Assembly: GCA_910579935.1 (NCBI GenBank)
Contig: CAJTVQ010000002.1
Span: 1-64,000 of the forward strand
Length of the DNA: 64,000 nt
Source of the DNA: an uncultured Lachnospiraceae bacterium
Lineage (GTDB): Bacteria > Bacillota > Clostridia > Lachnospirales > Lachnospiraceae
Direction: 5' to 3'
Of the stretch, positions 1 through 8,280 are shown piece after piece. Both the position numbers and the translations under genes were made by a program. The notes beneath the pieces were generated by a model. That model was given only the letters and a program-made list of their open reading frames with translations, searched no databases and was not told the DNA's origin. Every line of letters begins with the position of its first letter. Position 1 is the first letter of the stretch.

Positions 1-174
1 AAATCAGCTGCAGAATTAGCACAGGAATTAGTGGCTGCTAAAAAAGAACTTTTCAATTTGAGATTCCAGAACGCAACAAATCAGTTAGATAATACAGCCA
101 GAATCAAAGAGGTAAGAAAGAACATTGCCCGTATCCAGACTGTCATTACACAGAAAGAAAAGGCTGCGCAGTAA
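1..174 (+). CDS. rpmC: 50S ribosomal protein L29 (5' end missing)
   Basis: The window opens inside this gene; 57 codons remain before a TAA at 172-174. The product binds 23S rRNA near the peptide exit tunnel. The visible stretch is helix-forming and ends KEKAAQ, with the L29 pattern LAQELVAAKKELFNLRFQ followed by ARIKEVRKNIARIQT. It is directly followed by the S17 gene, the usual order of the S10/spc operon. Only the start is unseen; the identification is firm. Confidence 0.95.
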   Translation, partial: KSAAELAQELVAAKKELFNLRFQNATNQLDNTARIKEVRKNIARIQTVITQKEKAAQ

Positions 175-229
175 ATAAAAAGTTGCGATTCGGGCTTACC
201 GGCCTGATTGTTAGAAAGGAGAATCAATC

Positions 230-484
230 GTGGAAAGAAATTTGAGAAAGACACGTACTGGAAAAGTAACCAGTAATAAAATGGATAAAACAATTGTTGT
301 TTCCATCGAGAACCATGTAAAGCATCCTCTTTACAACAAGATTGTGAAGAAAACCTACAAGCTGAAAGCGCACGATGAGAACAATGAGTGCAATATCGGC
401 GATACGGTAAAAGTAATGGAAACAAGACCTTTATCCAAGGATAAGAGATGGAGACTTGTGGAAATTATCGAAAGGGCGAAATAA
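230..484 (+). CDS. rpsQ: 30S ribosomal protein S17
   Basis: 84 residues, the usual length. A primary 16S rRNA-binding protein with an OB fold. The stretch GKVTSNKMDKTIVVSIENHV and the later NIGDTVKVMETRPLSKDKRW are typical of S17. The start is GTG at 230, preceded by AAAGGAG at 216-222; no ATG is better placed. It lies between rpmC and rplN in one operon read on the plus strand. Confidence 0.97.
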   Translation: MERNLRKTRTGKVTSNKMDKTIVVSIENHVKHPLYNKIVKKTYKLKAHDENNECNIGDTVKVMETRPLSKDKRWRLVEIIERAK

Positions 485-543
485 TCATCATATTTTGCCG
501 GCACGAAATGGAACGTGGATGAAATATTGGAAGGAGAAATAGC

Positions 544-912
544 ATGATTCAGCAAGAGACCAGACTCAGGGTTGCTGATAACACAGGTGCAAAAGAACTT
601 CTCTGCATCAGGGTTATGGGCGGCTCGACAAGAAGATATGCCCATATCGGCGATATCATCGTTGCCACTGTTAAAGATGCAACACCCGGCGGTGTTGTAA
701 AAAAAGGTGACGTCGTAAAGGCTGTGGTAGTCCGTACTGTAAACAGCACACGCCGTAAAGACGGCTCTTATATTAGATTTGACGAAAACGCTGCTGTTAT
801 TATCAAAGATGACAAGACTCCGAGAGGAACCCGTATTTTTGGACCAGTGGCAAGAGAGCTCCGTGAGAAACAGTTCATGAAGATCGTTTCTCTGGCTCCG
901 GAAGTATTATAG
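544..912 (+). CDS. rplN: 50S ribosomal protein L14
   Basis: 122 residues, the full family length. It binds 23S rRNA at the subunit interface (bridge B8) and contacts L19. It begins MIQQETRLRVADNTGAKELL, near invariant in bacterial L14, and has the expected GSYIRFDENAAV segment. A GGAGAA ribosome site lies just before ATG 544. The stop is 12 bases before the rplX start, so the two genes are co-transcribed. Confidence 0.98.
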   Translation: MIQQETRLRVADNTGAKELLCIRVMGGSTRRYAHIGDIIVATVKDATPGGVVKKGDVVKAVVVRTVNSTRRKDGSYIRFDENAAVIIKDDKTPRGTRIFGPVARELREKQFMKIVSLAPEVL

Positions 913-924
913 GGAGGTGCCGGA

Positions 925-1236
925 ATGTCTGCAATGAAAATTAAAAAGGGTGATACCGTAAAGGTAATTGCCGGTAAGGACAATGGAAAAGAAGGAAAAG
1001 TAGTTTCCGTGGATAAGAAAAACGGCAGAGTGCTCGTAGAAGGCATCAATATGGTTACAAAACATGCGAAGCCTTCGGCTGCCAACCAGAACGGCGGAAT
1101 CGTTCAGAAGGAAGCCCCTATTGATATATCTAACGTAATGTATGTTCATGAAGGCAAACCTACGAGAATTGGTTTCAGGATGGAAAACGATAAAAAAGTA
1201 CGTTTTGCAAAATCAACAGGGAAAGTTATTGATTAA
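925..1236 (+). CDS. rplX: 50S ribosomal protein L24
   Basis: 103 residues. An early assembly protein that starts folding of 23S rRNA. The KOW motif is visible near residues 5-32 (KKGDTVKVIAGKDNGKEGKV), followed by the usual basic middle section. ATG 925 has GGGAGGTG upstream; a second in-frame ATG four codons on (MKIKKGD) is an alternative start. Spc operon member between rplN and rplE. Confidence 0.97.
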   Translation: MSAMKIKKGDTVKVIAGKDNGKEGKVVSVDKKNGRVLVEGINMVTKHAKPSAANQNGGIVQKEAPIDISNVMYVHEGKPTRIGFRMENDKKVRFAKSTGKVID

Positions 1237-1260
1237 TTCGAAGGAAGGAGGTCTAAACGC

Positions 1261-1800
1261 GTGAGCAGACTGAAAGATGTATATAAAAACGAGATCGTAG
1301 ACGCTATGGTCAAAAAGTTTGGATATAAAAATGTTATGGAAGTGCCGAAGCTTGATAAGATAGTGATCAATATGGGCGTTGGCGAGGCAAAGGAAAATGC
1401 AAAGGTTCTGGAATCCGCAGTAAAGGATTTGGAAACCATCACAGGTCAGAAAGCGGTTCTTACGAAAGCTAAGAATTCCATTGCTAATTTCAAAATCAGG
1501 GAAGGCATGCCTATCGGATGCAAGGTAACACTCCGCGGCGAGAAAATGTATGAATTTCTTGACCGTCTCGTAAACCTTGCATTGCCCCGTGTACGTGACT
1601 TTAGGGGCGTAAATCCTAATTCGTTCGACGGAAGGGGAAATTATGCGCTCGGTATAAAAGAGCAGTTGATCTTTCCCGAAATCGAGTACGATAAGATTGA
1701 TAAGGTGAGAGGTATGGACGTTATCTTTGTTACGACAGCAAAGACGGACGAGGAAGCACGTGAATTATTGAGATTGTTCAACATGCCGTTTCAGAAATAA
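1261..1800 (+). CDS. rplE: 50S ribosomal protein L5
   Basis: 179 residues, full length. It forms part of the central protuberance, binds 5S rRNA and touches the P-site tRNA. Typical stretches are KIVINMGVGEAKENAK and the C-terminal GMDVIFVTTAKTDEEARELL. The start is GTG at 1261 behind the strong AAGGAGG at 1244-1250. The next gene is the zinc-type S14, 14 bases after the stop, as usual in Gram-positive bacteria. Confidence 0.98.
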   Translation: MSRLKDVYKNEIVDAMVKKFGYKNVMEVPKLDKIVINMGVGEAKENAKVLESAVKDLETITGQKAVLTKAKNSIANFKIREGMPIGCKVTLRGEKMYEFLDRLVNLALPRVRDFRGVNPNSFDGRGNYALGIKEQLIFPEIEYDKIDKVRGMDVIFVTTAKTDEEARELLRLFNMPFQK

Positions 1801-1814
1801 GAGGAGGTAAATTC

Positions 1815-2000
1815 ATGGCTAAGACAGCAATGAAAATTAAACAGCAGCGCAAACCCAAGTTCTCTACAAGAGAATATAACCGTTGCAGAATTTGTGGTCG
1901 TCCACATGCTTATTTAAGAAAATACGGAATTTGCAGAATTTGCTTCCGTGAGTTAGCATACAAAGGACAGATTCCCGGTGTGAAAAAAGCAAGTTGGTAA
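1815..2000 (+). CDS. rpsZ: 30S ribosomal protein S14, zinc-binding type Z
   Basis: 61 residues, the short S14 form. Four cysteines in two CxxC pairs (about C24/C27 and C40/C43) form a zinc ribbon, so this is the zinc-requiring paralogue. It acts in the head of the 30S subunit. GAGGAGG sits before ATG 1815. No zinc-free copy is visible in this window; whether the genome has one cannot be seen here. Confidence 0.97.
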   Translation: MAKTAMKIKQQRKPKFSTREYNRCRICGRPHAYLRKYGICRICFRELAYKGQIPGVKKASW

Positions 2001-2027
2001 GGCGAATAGATAAGGAGGAACTAATTC

Positions 2028-2429
2028 ATGACAATGAGTGATCCGATTGCAGATATGCTTACAAGAATCCGTAATGCAAATACTGCAAAACATGATACCG
2101 TAGATGTTCCGTCTTCTAAGATGAAACTGGCAATCGCACAGATTCTTTTAGACGAAGGATACATTAAGAAATTAGATATAATTGAAGATGGAAGCTTTAA
2201 GACGATCCGTATTACCTTAAAATACGGTGCGGATAAGAACGAGAAGATGCTTACGGGGCTTAAGAGAATTTCCAAACCGGGACTTCGCGTATATGCCGGC
2301 AAGGAAGAACTTCCGAAGGTGCTGGGTGGACTTGGCATAGCGATCATTTCCACGAATCAGGGCGTTGTAACTGATAAAAAGGCCAGAGAACTGCAGGTAG
2401 GCGGAGAAGTTTTGGCTTTCGTTTGGTAG
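2028..2429 (+). CDS. rpsH: 30S ribosomal protein S8
   Basis: 133 residues, normal length. It binds helix 21 of 16S rRNA and, in many bacteria, the spc mRNA, which makes it the known autogenous regulator of this operon. The N-terminus MTMSDPIADMLTRIRNAN and the end GGEVLAFVW are diagnostic. AAGGAGG precedes ATG 2028; the ATG two codons later is a possible alternative start. Confidence 0.98.
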   Translation: MTMSDPIADMLTRIRNANTAKHDTVDVPSSKMKLAIAQILLDEGYIKKLDIIEDGSFKTIRITLKYGADKNEKMLTGLKRISKPGLRVYAGKEELPKVLGGLGIAIISTNQGVVTDKKARELQVGGEVLAFVW

Positions 2430-2474
2430 AAACAGGCGTTTAAAGATATATACAAAATAATAGGAGGTACGGGC

Positions 2475-3017
2475 ATGTCACGTATAGGAAGGATGCCAAT
2501 CGCGGTTCCTGCGGGTGTTACCGTGGATATCGCAGAAAATAACAAAGTGACTGTAAAAGGTCCTAAAGGAACACTGGAAAGAACGCTTCCCACGGAAATG
2601 GAGATTAGGATGGAGGGAGCGGAAATCGTTGTTTCAAGACCTAACGATCTGAAGAGAATGAAATCCCTTCACGGACTTACGAGAACCCTGATCAACAATA
2701 TGGTAGTCGGTGTTACGAACGGTTATGAGAAGAAGCTGGAAGTAAACGGTGTTGGTTACAGGGCTGCAAAGTCAGGAAAGAAACTGACTTTGTCTTTGGG
2801 ATATTCCCATCCGGTAGAGATGGAAGATCCGGAAGGAATCGAAACAGTAGTTGAAGGACAGAATGTCATTATCGTAAAGGGCATTGATAAAGAAAAAGTT
2901 GGCCAATTCGCAGCTGAAATCAGGGATAAGAGAAGACCGGAGCCTTATAAGGGCAAAGGTATCAAATATGCTGATGAAACGATCAGACGTAAAGTTGGTA
3001 AGACTGGTAAGAAATAG
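2475..3017 (+). CDS. rplF: 50S ribosomal protein L6
   Basis: 180 residues in two related alpha/beta domains. It lies near the factor-binding site of the large subunit. It starts MSRIGRMPIAVPAGV, and the second domain carries the signature PEPYKGKGIKYADE. An AGGAGG site lies at 2462-2467, eight bases before ATG 2475. Downstream L18 follows after 17 bases. Confidence 0.98.
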   Translation: MSRIGRMPIAVPAGVTVDIAENNKVTVKGPKGTLERTLPTEMEIRMEGAEIVVSRPNDLKRMKSLHGLTRTLINNMVVGVTNGYEKKLEVNGVGYRAAKSGKKLTLSLGYSHPVEMEDPEGIETVVEGQNVIIVKGIDKEKVGQFAAEIRDKRRPEPYKGKGIKYADETIRRKVGKTGKK

Positions 3018-3034
3018 ATAAGGAGAGTGTAAAA

Positions 3035-3403
3035 ATGGTTAGAAAAAAATCCAGACAAGATGTACGTGTGAAAAAGCACAAGAAAATTCGTAACCGTTTT
3101 AGCGGGACAGCTGAAAGACCGCGTTTGGCTGTATTCAGAAGCAATAATCATATGTATGCTCAAATTATCGACGATACAGTTGGCAATACTTTGGTAGCGG
3201 CTTCCACTCTTGAAAAAGAGGTGAAGTCAGAACTGGAGAAAACCAATAACGTTGATGCAGCAGCATATCTCGGAACGGTGATCGCCAAGAGGGCGGTGGA
3301 AAAAGGTATCACAACCGTTGTCTTTGACAGAGGCGGCTATATATACCATGGAAAAGTTGCAGCATTAGCCGAAGCAGCCAGAGAAGCTGGTTTGGAATTC
3401 TAG
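3035..3403 (+). CDS. rplR: 50S ribosomal protein L18
   Basis: 122 residues. It binds 5S rRNA and helps attach it to the central protuberance together with L5. A basic N-terminal tail (MVRKKSRQDVRVKKHKKIRNR) precedes the globular part, which has RPRLAVFRSNNHMYAQIIDD and VVFDRGGYIYHGKVAALAEA. AAGGAGAG is upstream of ATG 3035. Standard position between rplF and rpsE. Confidence 0.98.
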   Translation: MVRKKSRQDVRVKKHKKIRNRFSGTAERPRLAVFRSNNHMYAQIIDDTVGNTLVAASTLEKEVKSELEKTNNVDAAAYLGTVIAKRAVEKGITTVVFDRGGYIYHGKVAALAEAAREAGLEF

Positions 3404-3421
3404 GAAGGGAGAGAAAATCAC

Positions 3422-3931
3422 ATGAGACGTACAATCATTGATGCAAGTCAGTTTGAATTGACTGAAAAAGTAGTTGCCATCAAGCGTGTAACCAAGGTTG
3501 TAAAAGGTGGTCGTAACTTCCGGTTCACAGCTTTAGTAGTCGTAGGTGACGGCAACGGACATGTGGGTGCAGGACTCGGCAAGGCAGCTGAAATTCCGGA
3601 AGCAATCCGCAAGGGAAAAGAGGACGCAACCAAGAATCTTGTCAGCGTTGCGTTGGATGAGAACAACAGTATTACCCATGATTTTATCGGAAAATTCGGT
3701 TCCGCATCGGTTCTTTTAAAAAGGGCTCCCGAAGGTACCGGTGTTATTGCCGGAGGCCCTGCCCGCAGCGTCTGCGAACTTGCAGGTATTAAGAACATCC
3801 GTACAAAATCTTTGGGTTCGAATAACAAACAGAATGTAGTCCTTGCTACAATCGCAGGTTTAAGCCAGTTAAAGACTCCTGAAGAGGTTGCTAAGAATCG
3901 TGGCAAGTCTGTTGACGAGGTTATGGCTTGA
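3422..3931 (+). CDS. rpsE: 30S ribosomal protein S5
   Basis: 169 residues. It acts at the mRNA entry channel and in decoding fidelity. The N-terminal double-stranded-RNA-binding fold is visible as VVAIKRVTKVVKGGRNFRF and VVGDGNGHVGAGLGKA. The C-terminal half contains EGTGVIAGGPARSVCELAGI. GGGAGAG precedes ATG 3422. Confidence 0.98.
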   Translation: MRRTIIDASQFELTEKVVAIKRVTKVVKGGRNFRFTALVVVGDGNGHVGAGLGKAAEIPEAIRKGKEDATKNLVSVALDENNSITHDFIGKFGSASVLLKRAPEGTGVIAGGPARSVCELAGIKNIRTKSLGSNNKQNVVLATIAGLSQLKTPEEVAKNRGKSVDEVMA

Positions 3932-3946
3932 AAGGAGAAATAGAAA

Positions 3947-4135
3947 ATGGCAGATAAGACTTTAAAAATAACATTGGTAAAATCTCCTATCGGAGCGGTA
4001 CCCAAGCATAGGAAAACCGTTGAGGCCATGGGGCTCCGTAAGCTGAACAAAACGGTTATACTGCCGGACAATGCGGCAACCAGAGGCCAGATTCAGCAGA
4101 TCAGACATTTGGTTAAAGTAGAAGAAAATTATTAA
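3947..4135 (+). CDS. rpmD: 50S ribosomal protein L30
   Basis: 62 residues, the short bacterial form. It contains KSPIGAVPKHRKTVEAMGL and the usual closing region on RGQIQQIRHLVKVEE. AAAGGAG lies before ATG 3947. L30 is absent from some bacteria but standard in Firmicutes spc operons between rpsE and rplO, as here. Confidence 0.97.
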   Translation: MADKTLKITLVKSPIGAVPKHRKTVEAMGLRKLNKTVILPDNAATRGQIQQIRHLVKVEENY

Positions 4136-4160
4136 AAGTAAAAGATAGGAGGTGTCAGAA

Positions 4161-4607
4161 ATGAGTTTGGAATTATCAAATTTAAGACCCGCAGAAGGTT
4201 CTAAGCACAGTGATAATTTTAGAAGAGGCCGCGGACACGGTTCCGGAAACGGCAAGACAGCCGGAAAAGGACATAAGGGCCAGAAGGCACGTTCAGGTGC
4301 GCCCAGACCGGGTTTTGAAGGCGGTCAGATGCCGTTATACAGACGTATTCCGAAGAGAGGATTTACAAACAGAAATACGAAAGACATTGTTGCGGTTAAT
4401 TTAAGCGTTCTTGAAGTATTTGACGACGGGGCAACGGTTGATGTGGATACATTGATTGAAAGAGGTATCGTGAAAAACCCCAGAGACGGTGTTAAGATTC
4501 TCGGAAACGGAGACTTTACTAAGAAACTCACTGTGAAAGCGAATGCTTTCAGTGCATCGGCAAAGGAAAAAATTGAGGCTCTTGGTGGAACAGCAGAGGT
4601 GATGTAA
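4161..4607 (+). CDS. rplO: 50S ribosomal protein L15
   Basis: 148 residues. A late assembly protein of the large subunit with the glycine- and arginine-rich N-terminal tail (RRGRGHGSGNGKTAGKGHKG). An in-frame GTG exists at 4152, but AGGAGG at 4147-4152 is at the proper distance only from ATG 4161, so I start there. The TAA stop shares its last base with the secY ATG (TAATG), which implies translational coupling. Confidence 0.97.
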   Translation: MSLELSNLRPAEGSKHSDNFRRGRGHGSGNGKTAGKGHKGQKARSGAPRPGFEGGQMPLYRRIPKRGFTNRNTKDIVAVNLSVLEVFDDGATVDVDTLIERGIVKNPRDGVKILGNGDFTKKLTVKANAFSASAKEKIEALGGTAEVM

Positions 4608-5920
4608 TGTTTACAACCGTAAAGAATGCATTTAAAATCAAAGAAATTAGAAATAAAATATTCTTTACTTTCCTTATGTTAGTTGTGATTCGTTTAGGAT
4701 CACAGCTACCTGTTCCGGGAATGGACAGACATTATTTTTCTAATTGGTTTGCGGCGCAGACAGGGGATGCATTTAATTTTCTGGATGCCTTTACAGGTGG
4801 TTCTTTCCTTAACATGTCCATTTTGGCATTGAATATTACGCCATATATTACGTCTTCCATCATTATGCAGCTTCTCACAATCGCAATTCCGAAGCTGGAG
4901 GAGATGCAGCGTGACGGAGAGGACGGAAGAAAGAAAATCGCTTCCATTACCCGCTATGTAACGGTTGGTCTTGCTTTGTTTGAATCGGGAGCGATGGCAA
5001 TCGGGTTCGGAAGACAGGGCGCTTTGGAAGAATACAACGCATTGAATGTGATCACCGCCATGGCGGCGCTTACTGCAGGCAGTGCGTTCCTTATGTGGCT
5101 GGGAGAAAGGATTACGGAGAAGGGCATCGGAAACGGTATATCCATCGTGCTTGTTATCAACATTATTTCCCGTCTGCCGCAGGATATCAGTCAGTTATTT
5201 GAGCAGTTTGTATTCGGAAAGTCCATCGCGCTGGCAGTAGTGGCTGCAGCTGTTATTATTGCCGTCATTATTGCAATGGTTGCAATGGTCGTTATTCTGA
5301 ATGACGGCGTGCGTAAGATTCCGGTGCAGTACGCGAAAAAAATGCAGGGAAGGAAGATGGTTGGCGGTCAGACGACCAATATTCCCCTGAAAGTGAATAC
5401 ATCGGGCGTTATTCCGATTATCTTTGCTTCTTCCCTTATGCAGCTGCCCATTATTGTCAGTTCGCTTGCAGGATACAAGGGAACCGGTATATGGTCGGAG
5501 ATTTTAAAAGGACTCAATTCTTCAAACTGGTGTAATCCAAGACAGCCGGTATATTCCATCGGACTGCTTGTGTATATCGTGCTGGTTATTTTCTTTGCAT
5601 ACTTCTATACGTCGATCACGTTCAATCCGTTGGAAGTTTCGGAAAATATGAAGAAACAGGGCGGTTTCATTCCGGGTATCAGGCCGGGTAAGCCCACAAA
5701 TGAGTATTTGACAAAAATATTGAATTATATCATTTTCATCGGTGCGGTAGGCCTGACGATCGTGGCGGTCATTCCGTTTATATTTAACGGGGTATTCGGC
5801 GCCAGCGTATCGTTTGGCGGAACCAGCCTGATCATTATCGTCAGTGTTATCCTTGAGACGATAAAGCAGATTGAATCACAGATGTTAGTGCGTAATTACA
5901 AAGGTTTTTTGAACGACTGA
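4607..5920 (+). CDS. secY: Preprotein translocase channel subunit SecY
   Basis: 437 residues, usual length. The channel of the Sec translocon in the cytoplasmic membrane. About ten hydrophobic segments are visible, with family marks near the N-terminus (RLGSQLPVPGMD), at the plug/TM2 region (GGSFLNMSILALNITPYITSSI) and in the C-terminal cytosolic loop (GFIPGIRPGKPT). Its start overlaps the rplO stop by one base. A terminator-like hairpin follows about 50 bases after the stop. Confidence 0.98.
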   Translation: MFTTVKNAFKIKEIRNKIFFTFLMLVVIRLGSQLPVPGMDRHYFSNWFAAQTGDAFNFLDAFTGGSFLNMSILALNITPYITSSIIMQLLTIAIPKLEEMQRDGEDGRKKIASITRYVTVGLALFESGAMAIGFGRQGALEEYNALNVITAMAALTAGSAFLMWLGERITEKGIGNGISIVLVINIISRLPQDISQLFEQFVFGKSIALAVVAAAVIIAVIIAMVAMVVILNDGVRKIPVQYAKKMQGRKMVGGQTTNIPLKVNTSGVIPIIFASSLMQLPIIVSSLAGYKGTGIWSEILKGLNSSNWCNPRQPVYSIGLLVYIVLVIFFAYFYTSITFNPLEVSENMKKQGGFIPGIRPGKPTNEYLTKILNYIIFIGAVGLTIVAVIPFIFNGVFGASVSFGGTSLIIIVSVILETIKQIESQMLVRNYKGFLND

Positions 5921-5972
5921 ATGTAAGATGGAGGGCGGGGCGGGCGCATTAAGTCCCCGCAGCCCTCAGAAT

Positions 5973-6003
5973 GGACACACGCGGAGCGGTGTCCGTTTTT
6001 TAT
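5973..6003 (+). terminator. Rho-independent terminator after secY
   Basis: GGACAC (5973-5978) pairs with GTGTCC (5989-5994); CGC/GCG extend the stem across a one-base bulge and a GGA loop. The right arm is followed by GTTTTTTATCTTTT. It would end or attenuate the spc transcript before adk. Confidence 0.75.
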
Positions 6004-6011
6004 CTTTTGAA

Positions 6012-6226
6012 CAGGCCCGCATTGGGAAGTTTGCCGCTGAAGCGGCATGCGGGCCGCGCGGCGGGCAGGGGAAGAAATCTTCCCTGCCCGGTCAGATACA
6101 GGAATGAACCAGGAAAGCAGCAAGGAAGCGAGGTTAAGAGTGAAAGCTTTTTCAAATCTTTTACTCCCAAGTTTGTGTCCGCGCTGCATCTACAAACTTG
6201 AAGTGCGCGGAAAAGCAGCGCAGAAA
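6012..6226 (+). other. Hairpin-rich untranslated region before adk
   Basis: No credible gene is seen between secY and adk. Three stems stand out. GCCCGCAT (6015-6022) pairs with ATGCGGGC (6047-6054) around an inner GCCGCT/AGCGGC. A long stem at 6062-6090 has a single bulged G. CAAGTTTGT near 6169-6178 pairs with ACAAACTTG near 6191-6199, next to CCGCGC/GCGCGG and GCGCTGC/GCAGCGC pairs. It could be a leader RNA or processing region for adk-map-infA. No known class is recognised. Confidence 0.4.
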
Positions 6227-6238
6227 TGAGGTTTAAGG

Positions 6239-6883
6239 ATGAAAATTATTATGTTAGGGGCTCCCGGAGCAGGAAAAGGAACACAGGCTAAGATGATAGC
6301 CGATCAATACGGCGTACCGCATATTTCAACGGGCGATATTTTCCGGGCAAATATTAAGAACGGTACTCAACTCGGTATGGAAGCAAAGAAATACATGGAT
6401 CAGGGACTGCTGGTGCCTGATGAGCTGACTGTAAAAATCCTTTTGGACAGAGTGGCACAGGCGGACTGTAAAAACGGTTATGTACTGGATGGTTTTCCGC
6501 GTACGATTCCCCAGGCGGAAGTACTGGATAAGGCGCTGGGGGAACTCGGCGATAAAATTGACTACGCCATTGATGTGGATGTGCCGGATGAGAATATTGT
6601 AAAAAGGATGTCCGGCAGAAGGGCATGTCCTGCCTGCGGTGCAACGTTTCATACGGAACATGTTCCTCCGAAGCAGGAAGGAATCTGTGACAGATGCGGC
6701 AAGGAACTGGTACTGCGCGATGACGACAAGCCGGAGACCGTACAGAACCGCCTTAAGGTGTATCATGACCAGACTCAGCCTCTAATTGAGTTCTATAGCG
6801 GCAAAGGCGTGCTTAAGACAGTGGACGGTACAAAATCCATGCAGGAAGTATTTGATTCGATTGCAGCGGTGCTGGGGGCTTAG
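6239..6883 (+). CDS. adk: Adenylate kinase
   Basis: 214 residues. It converts ATP + AMP to two ADP in the cytosol. The P-loop GAPGAGKGT is at residues 7-15, the AMP-site region at GDIFRANIK (about 32-40) and DGFPRT at about 84-89. The lid has a four-cysteine zinc knuckle (about C130, C133, C150, C153), the Gram-positive type. Standard secY-adk-map order. The stop at 6883 is one base before the map ATG. Confidence 0.98.
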   Translation: MKIIMLGAPGAGKGTQAKMIADQYGVPHISTGDIFRANIKNGTQLGMEAKKYMDQGLLVPDELTVKILLDRVAQADCKNGYVLDGFPRTIPQAEVLDKALGELGDKIDYAIDVDVPDENIVKRMSGRRACPACGATFHTEHVPPKQEGICDRCGKELVLRDDDKPETVQNRLKVYHDQTQPLIEFYSGKGVLKTVDGTKSMQEVFDSIAAVLGA

Positions 6884-6884
6884 T

Positions 6885-7634
6885 ATGGTATCCATCAAAT
6901 CTGAGAGGGAAATCGCTTTGATGCGCGATGCAGGGAAAATACTGGCGGAGGTACATGCCCGGCTGGGAGAATATGTCCGGCCGGGGATATCGACGTATGA
7001 CGTGAACGCCTTTGGAGATAAACTGATCCGGAAGTATCATTGTGTTCCTAACTTTCTGCATTATAATGGTTATCCTGCATCCATATGTGTATCCGTAAAT
7101 GATGAAGTGGTTCACGGGATTCCGCACAGGAACCATATCCTCAAGGAAGGGGATATCATAAGTCTGGATGCGGGACTGATCTATAAGGGATACCATTCGG
7201 ATGCGGCACGGACGCATGCCGTCGGGAAGATAAGCCCGGAGGCACAGAAATTAATGGATGTTACGAAAGAAAGTTTCTTTCGGGGTATTAAAATGGCAAA
7301 AGCAGGAAATCATCTGAATGATATCTGTAAGACGATTGACGGCTATGTGACTTCTTTCGGATATGGTGTCGTAAGGGATCTCGTAGGACATGGAATCGGA
7401 ACGAAACTGCATGAGGATCCGCAGATTCCGAATTTCACCATGCGCCGCAGGGGAACCAGACTCAGAAAAGGCATGACCCTGGCGATAGAACCCATGGTGA
7501 ATATGGGCGGATGGGAAGTGGAATGGCTGGAGGATGACTGGACCGTGGTAACGGCAGACGGTTCCCTGTCAGCCCACTATGAAAATACGATTCTGATTAC
7601 CGACGGCGAACCGGAAATACTGACTTTGTTGTAG
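6885..7634 (+). CDS. map: Type I methionine aminopeptidase
   Basis: 249 residues from ATG 6885. An open frame extends upstream inside adk, but MVSIKSEREIALMRDAGKIL is the natural start and lies one base after the adk stop. It removes initiator methionine from new proteins, a two-metal enzyme. Metal-ligand segments are visible: SLDAGLIYKGYHSDAARTH, GHGIGTKLHEDP and AIEPMVNMG, plus a final glutamate in SAHYENTI. No N-terminal zinc-finger extension. Confidence 0.97.
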   Translation: MVSIKSEREIALMRDAGKILAEVHARLGEYVRPGISTYDVNAFGDKLIRKYHCVPNFLHYNGYPASICVSVNDEVVHGIPHRNHILKEGDIISLDAGLIYKGYHSDAARTHAVGKISPEAQKLMDVTKESFFRGIKMAKAGNHLNDICKTIDGYVTSFGYGVVRDLVGHGIGTKLHEDPQIPNFTMRRRGTRLRKGMTLAIEPMVNMGGWEVEWLEDDWTVVTADGSLSAHYENTILITDGEPEILTLL

Positions 7635-7706
7635 GATGCTGCGGCAGATAGACGGTAGGGAACTGTTCCTGAATAACTTTACAGTTTCTAAAAGGGAGGA
7701 CAGAGT

Positions 7707-7973
7707 ATGGTTGGATGGTTTGCATCATCAAAAGCGGGACATGACAAAGATGCAATTTATATCATAGTAAAGGAAGAAGCCGAATATGTATATTTAGCGG
7801 ACGGAAAAATTAGAACTTTGGAAAAGCCGAAAAAGAAAAATAAAAAGCATATTCAGATTATCAAAAAAGAATCCGATGATATTTTGAGAGAAAAACTTTT
7901 GAACGGACAGCAGGTATATAATGAAGAAATAAGGAAAGCAATAGGAGGTTTTATATGTCAAAGGCAGATGTAA
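7707..7973 (+). CDS. KOW-domain RNA-binding protein (L14e/L6e/L27e-like)
   Basis: 88 residues. It belongs to the small KOW-type proteins found between map and infA in many Clostridia. The N-terminus MVGWFASSKAGHDKDAIYII resembles the KOW strand of L14e/L27e-like proteins; the middle is very lysine-rich (KPKKKNKKHIQIIKK). GGGAGG precedes ATG 7707. It overlaps infA by 19 bases (stop TAA 7971-7973, infA ATG 7955), so the two are probably coupled. Exact role unknown; ribosome or rRNA binding is inferred. Confidence 0.85.
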   Translation: MVGWFASSKAGHDKDAIYIIVKEEAEYVYLADGKIRTLEKPKKKNKKHIQIIKKESDDILREKLLNGQQVYNEEIRKAIGGFICQRQM

Positions 7974-8173
7974 TTGAAATCGAAGGAACGGTAGTGGAAA
8001 AGCTGCCGAATACCATGTTTCAGGTGGAACTGGAAAACGGCCACAGAGTACTTGCGCATATCAGCGGCAAGTTAAGACAGAATTTCATCCGTATCTTACC
8101 GGGAGATAAAGTCACACTGGAGTTGTCTCCCTACGATTTGTCTAAAGGACGTATTATTTGGAGAGATAAGTAA
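7955..8173 (+). CDS. infA: Translation initiation factor IF-1
   Basis: 72 residues, full length. A single OB-fold protein that occupies the A site of the 30S subunit during initiation. It begins MSKADVIEIEGTVVEKLPN and ends SPYDLSKGRIIWRDK. Its ribosome site ATAGGAGG lies inside the end of the KOW gene. Its last 35 bases are repeated directly after the stop (see repeat 8131-8231). rpmJ normally follows closely, but here it is about 900 bases away. Confidence 0.98.
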   Translation: MSKADVIEIEGTVVEKLPNTMFQVELENGHRVLAHISGKLRQNFIRILPGDKVTLELSPYDLSKGRIIWRDK

Positions 8174-8231
8174 ATTGACAAATCGTAGTGCGATTCTGTC
8201 TAAAGGACGTATTATTTGGAGAGATAAGTAA
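8131..8231 (+). repeat. Tandem copy of the infA 3' end with inverted spacer
   Basis: The last 35 bases of infA including the stop (8139-8173) are present again at 8197-8231 without visible change. The spacer holds GACAAATCGTAG (8177-8188), an exact reverse complement of CTACGATTTGTC (8131-8142) inside infA. A direct copy joined by an inverted copy of the neighbouring bases suggests a template-switch replication error. infA itself is intact. Confidence 0.9.
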
Positions 8232-8280
8232 GCAGGCTGGCGTAACAGTTTCGTCAGATTGTTTGGTGGTGACAGGCAAC

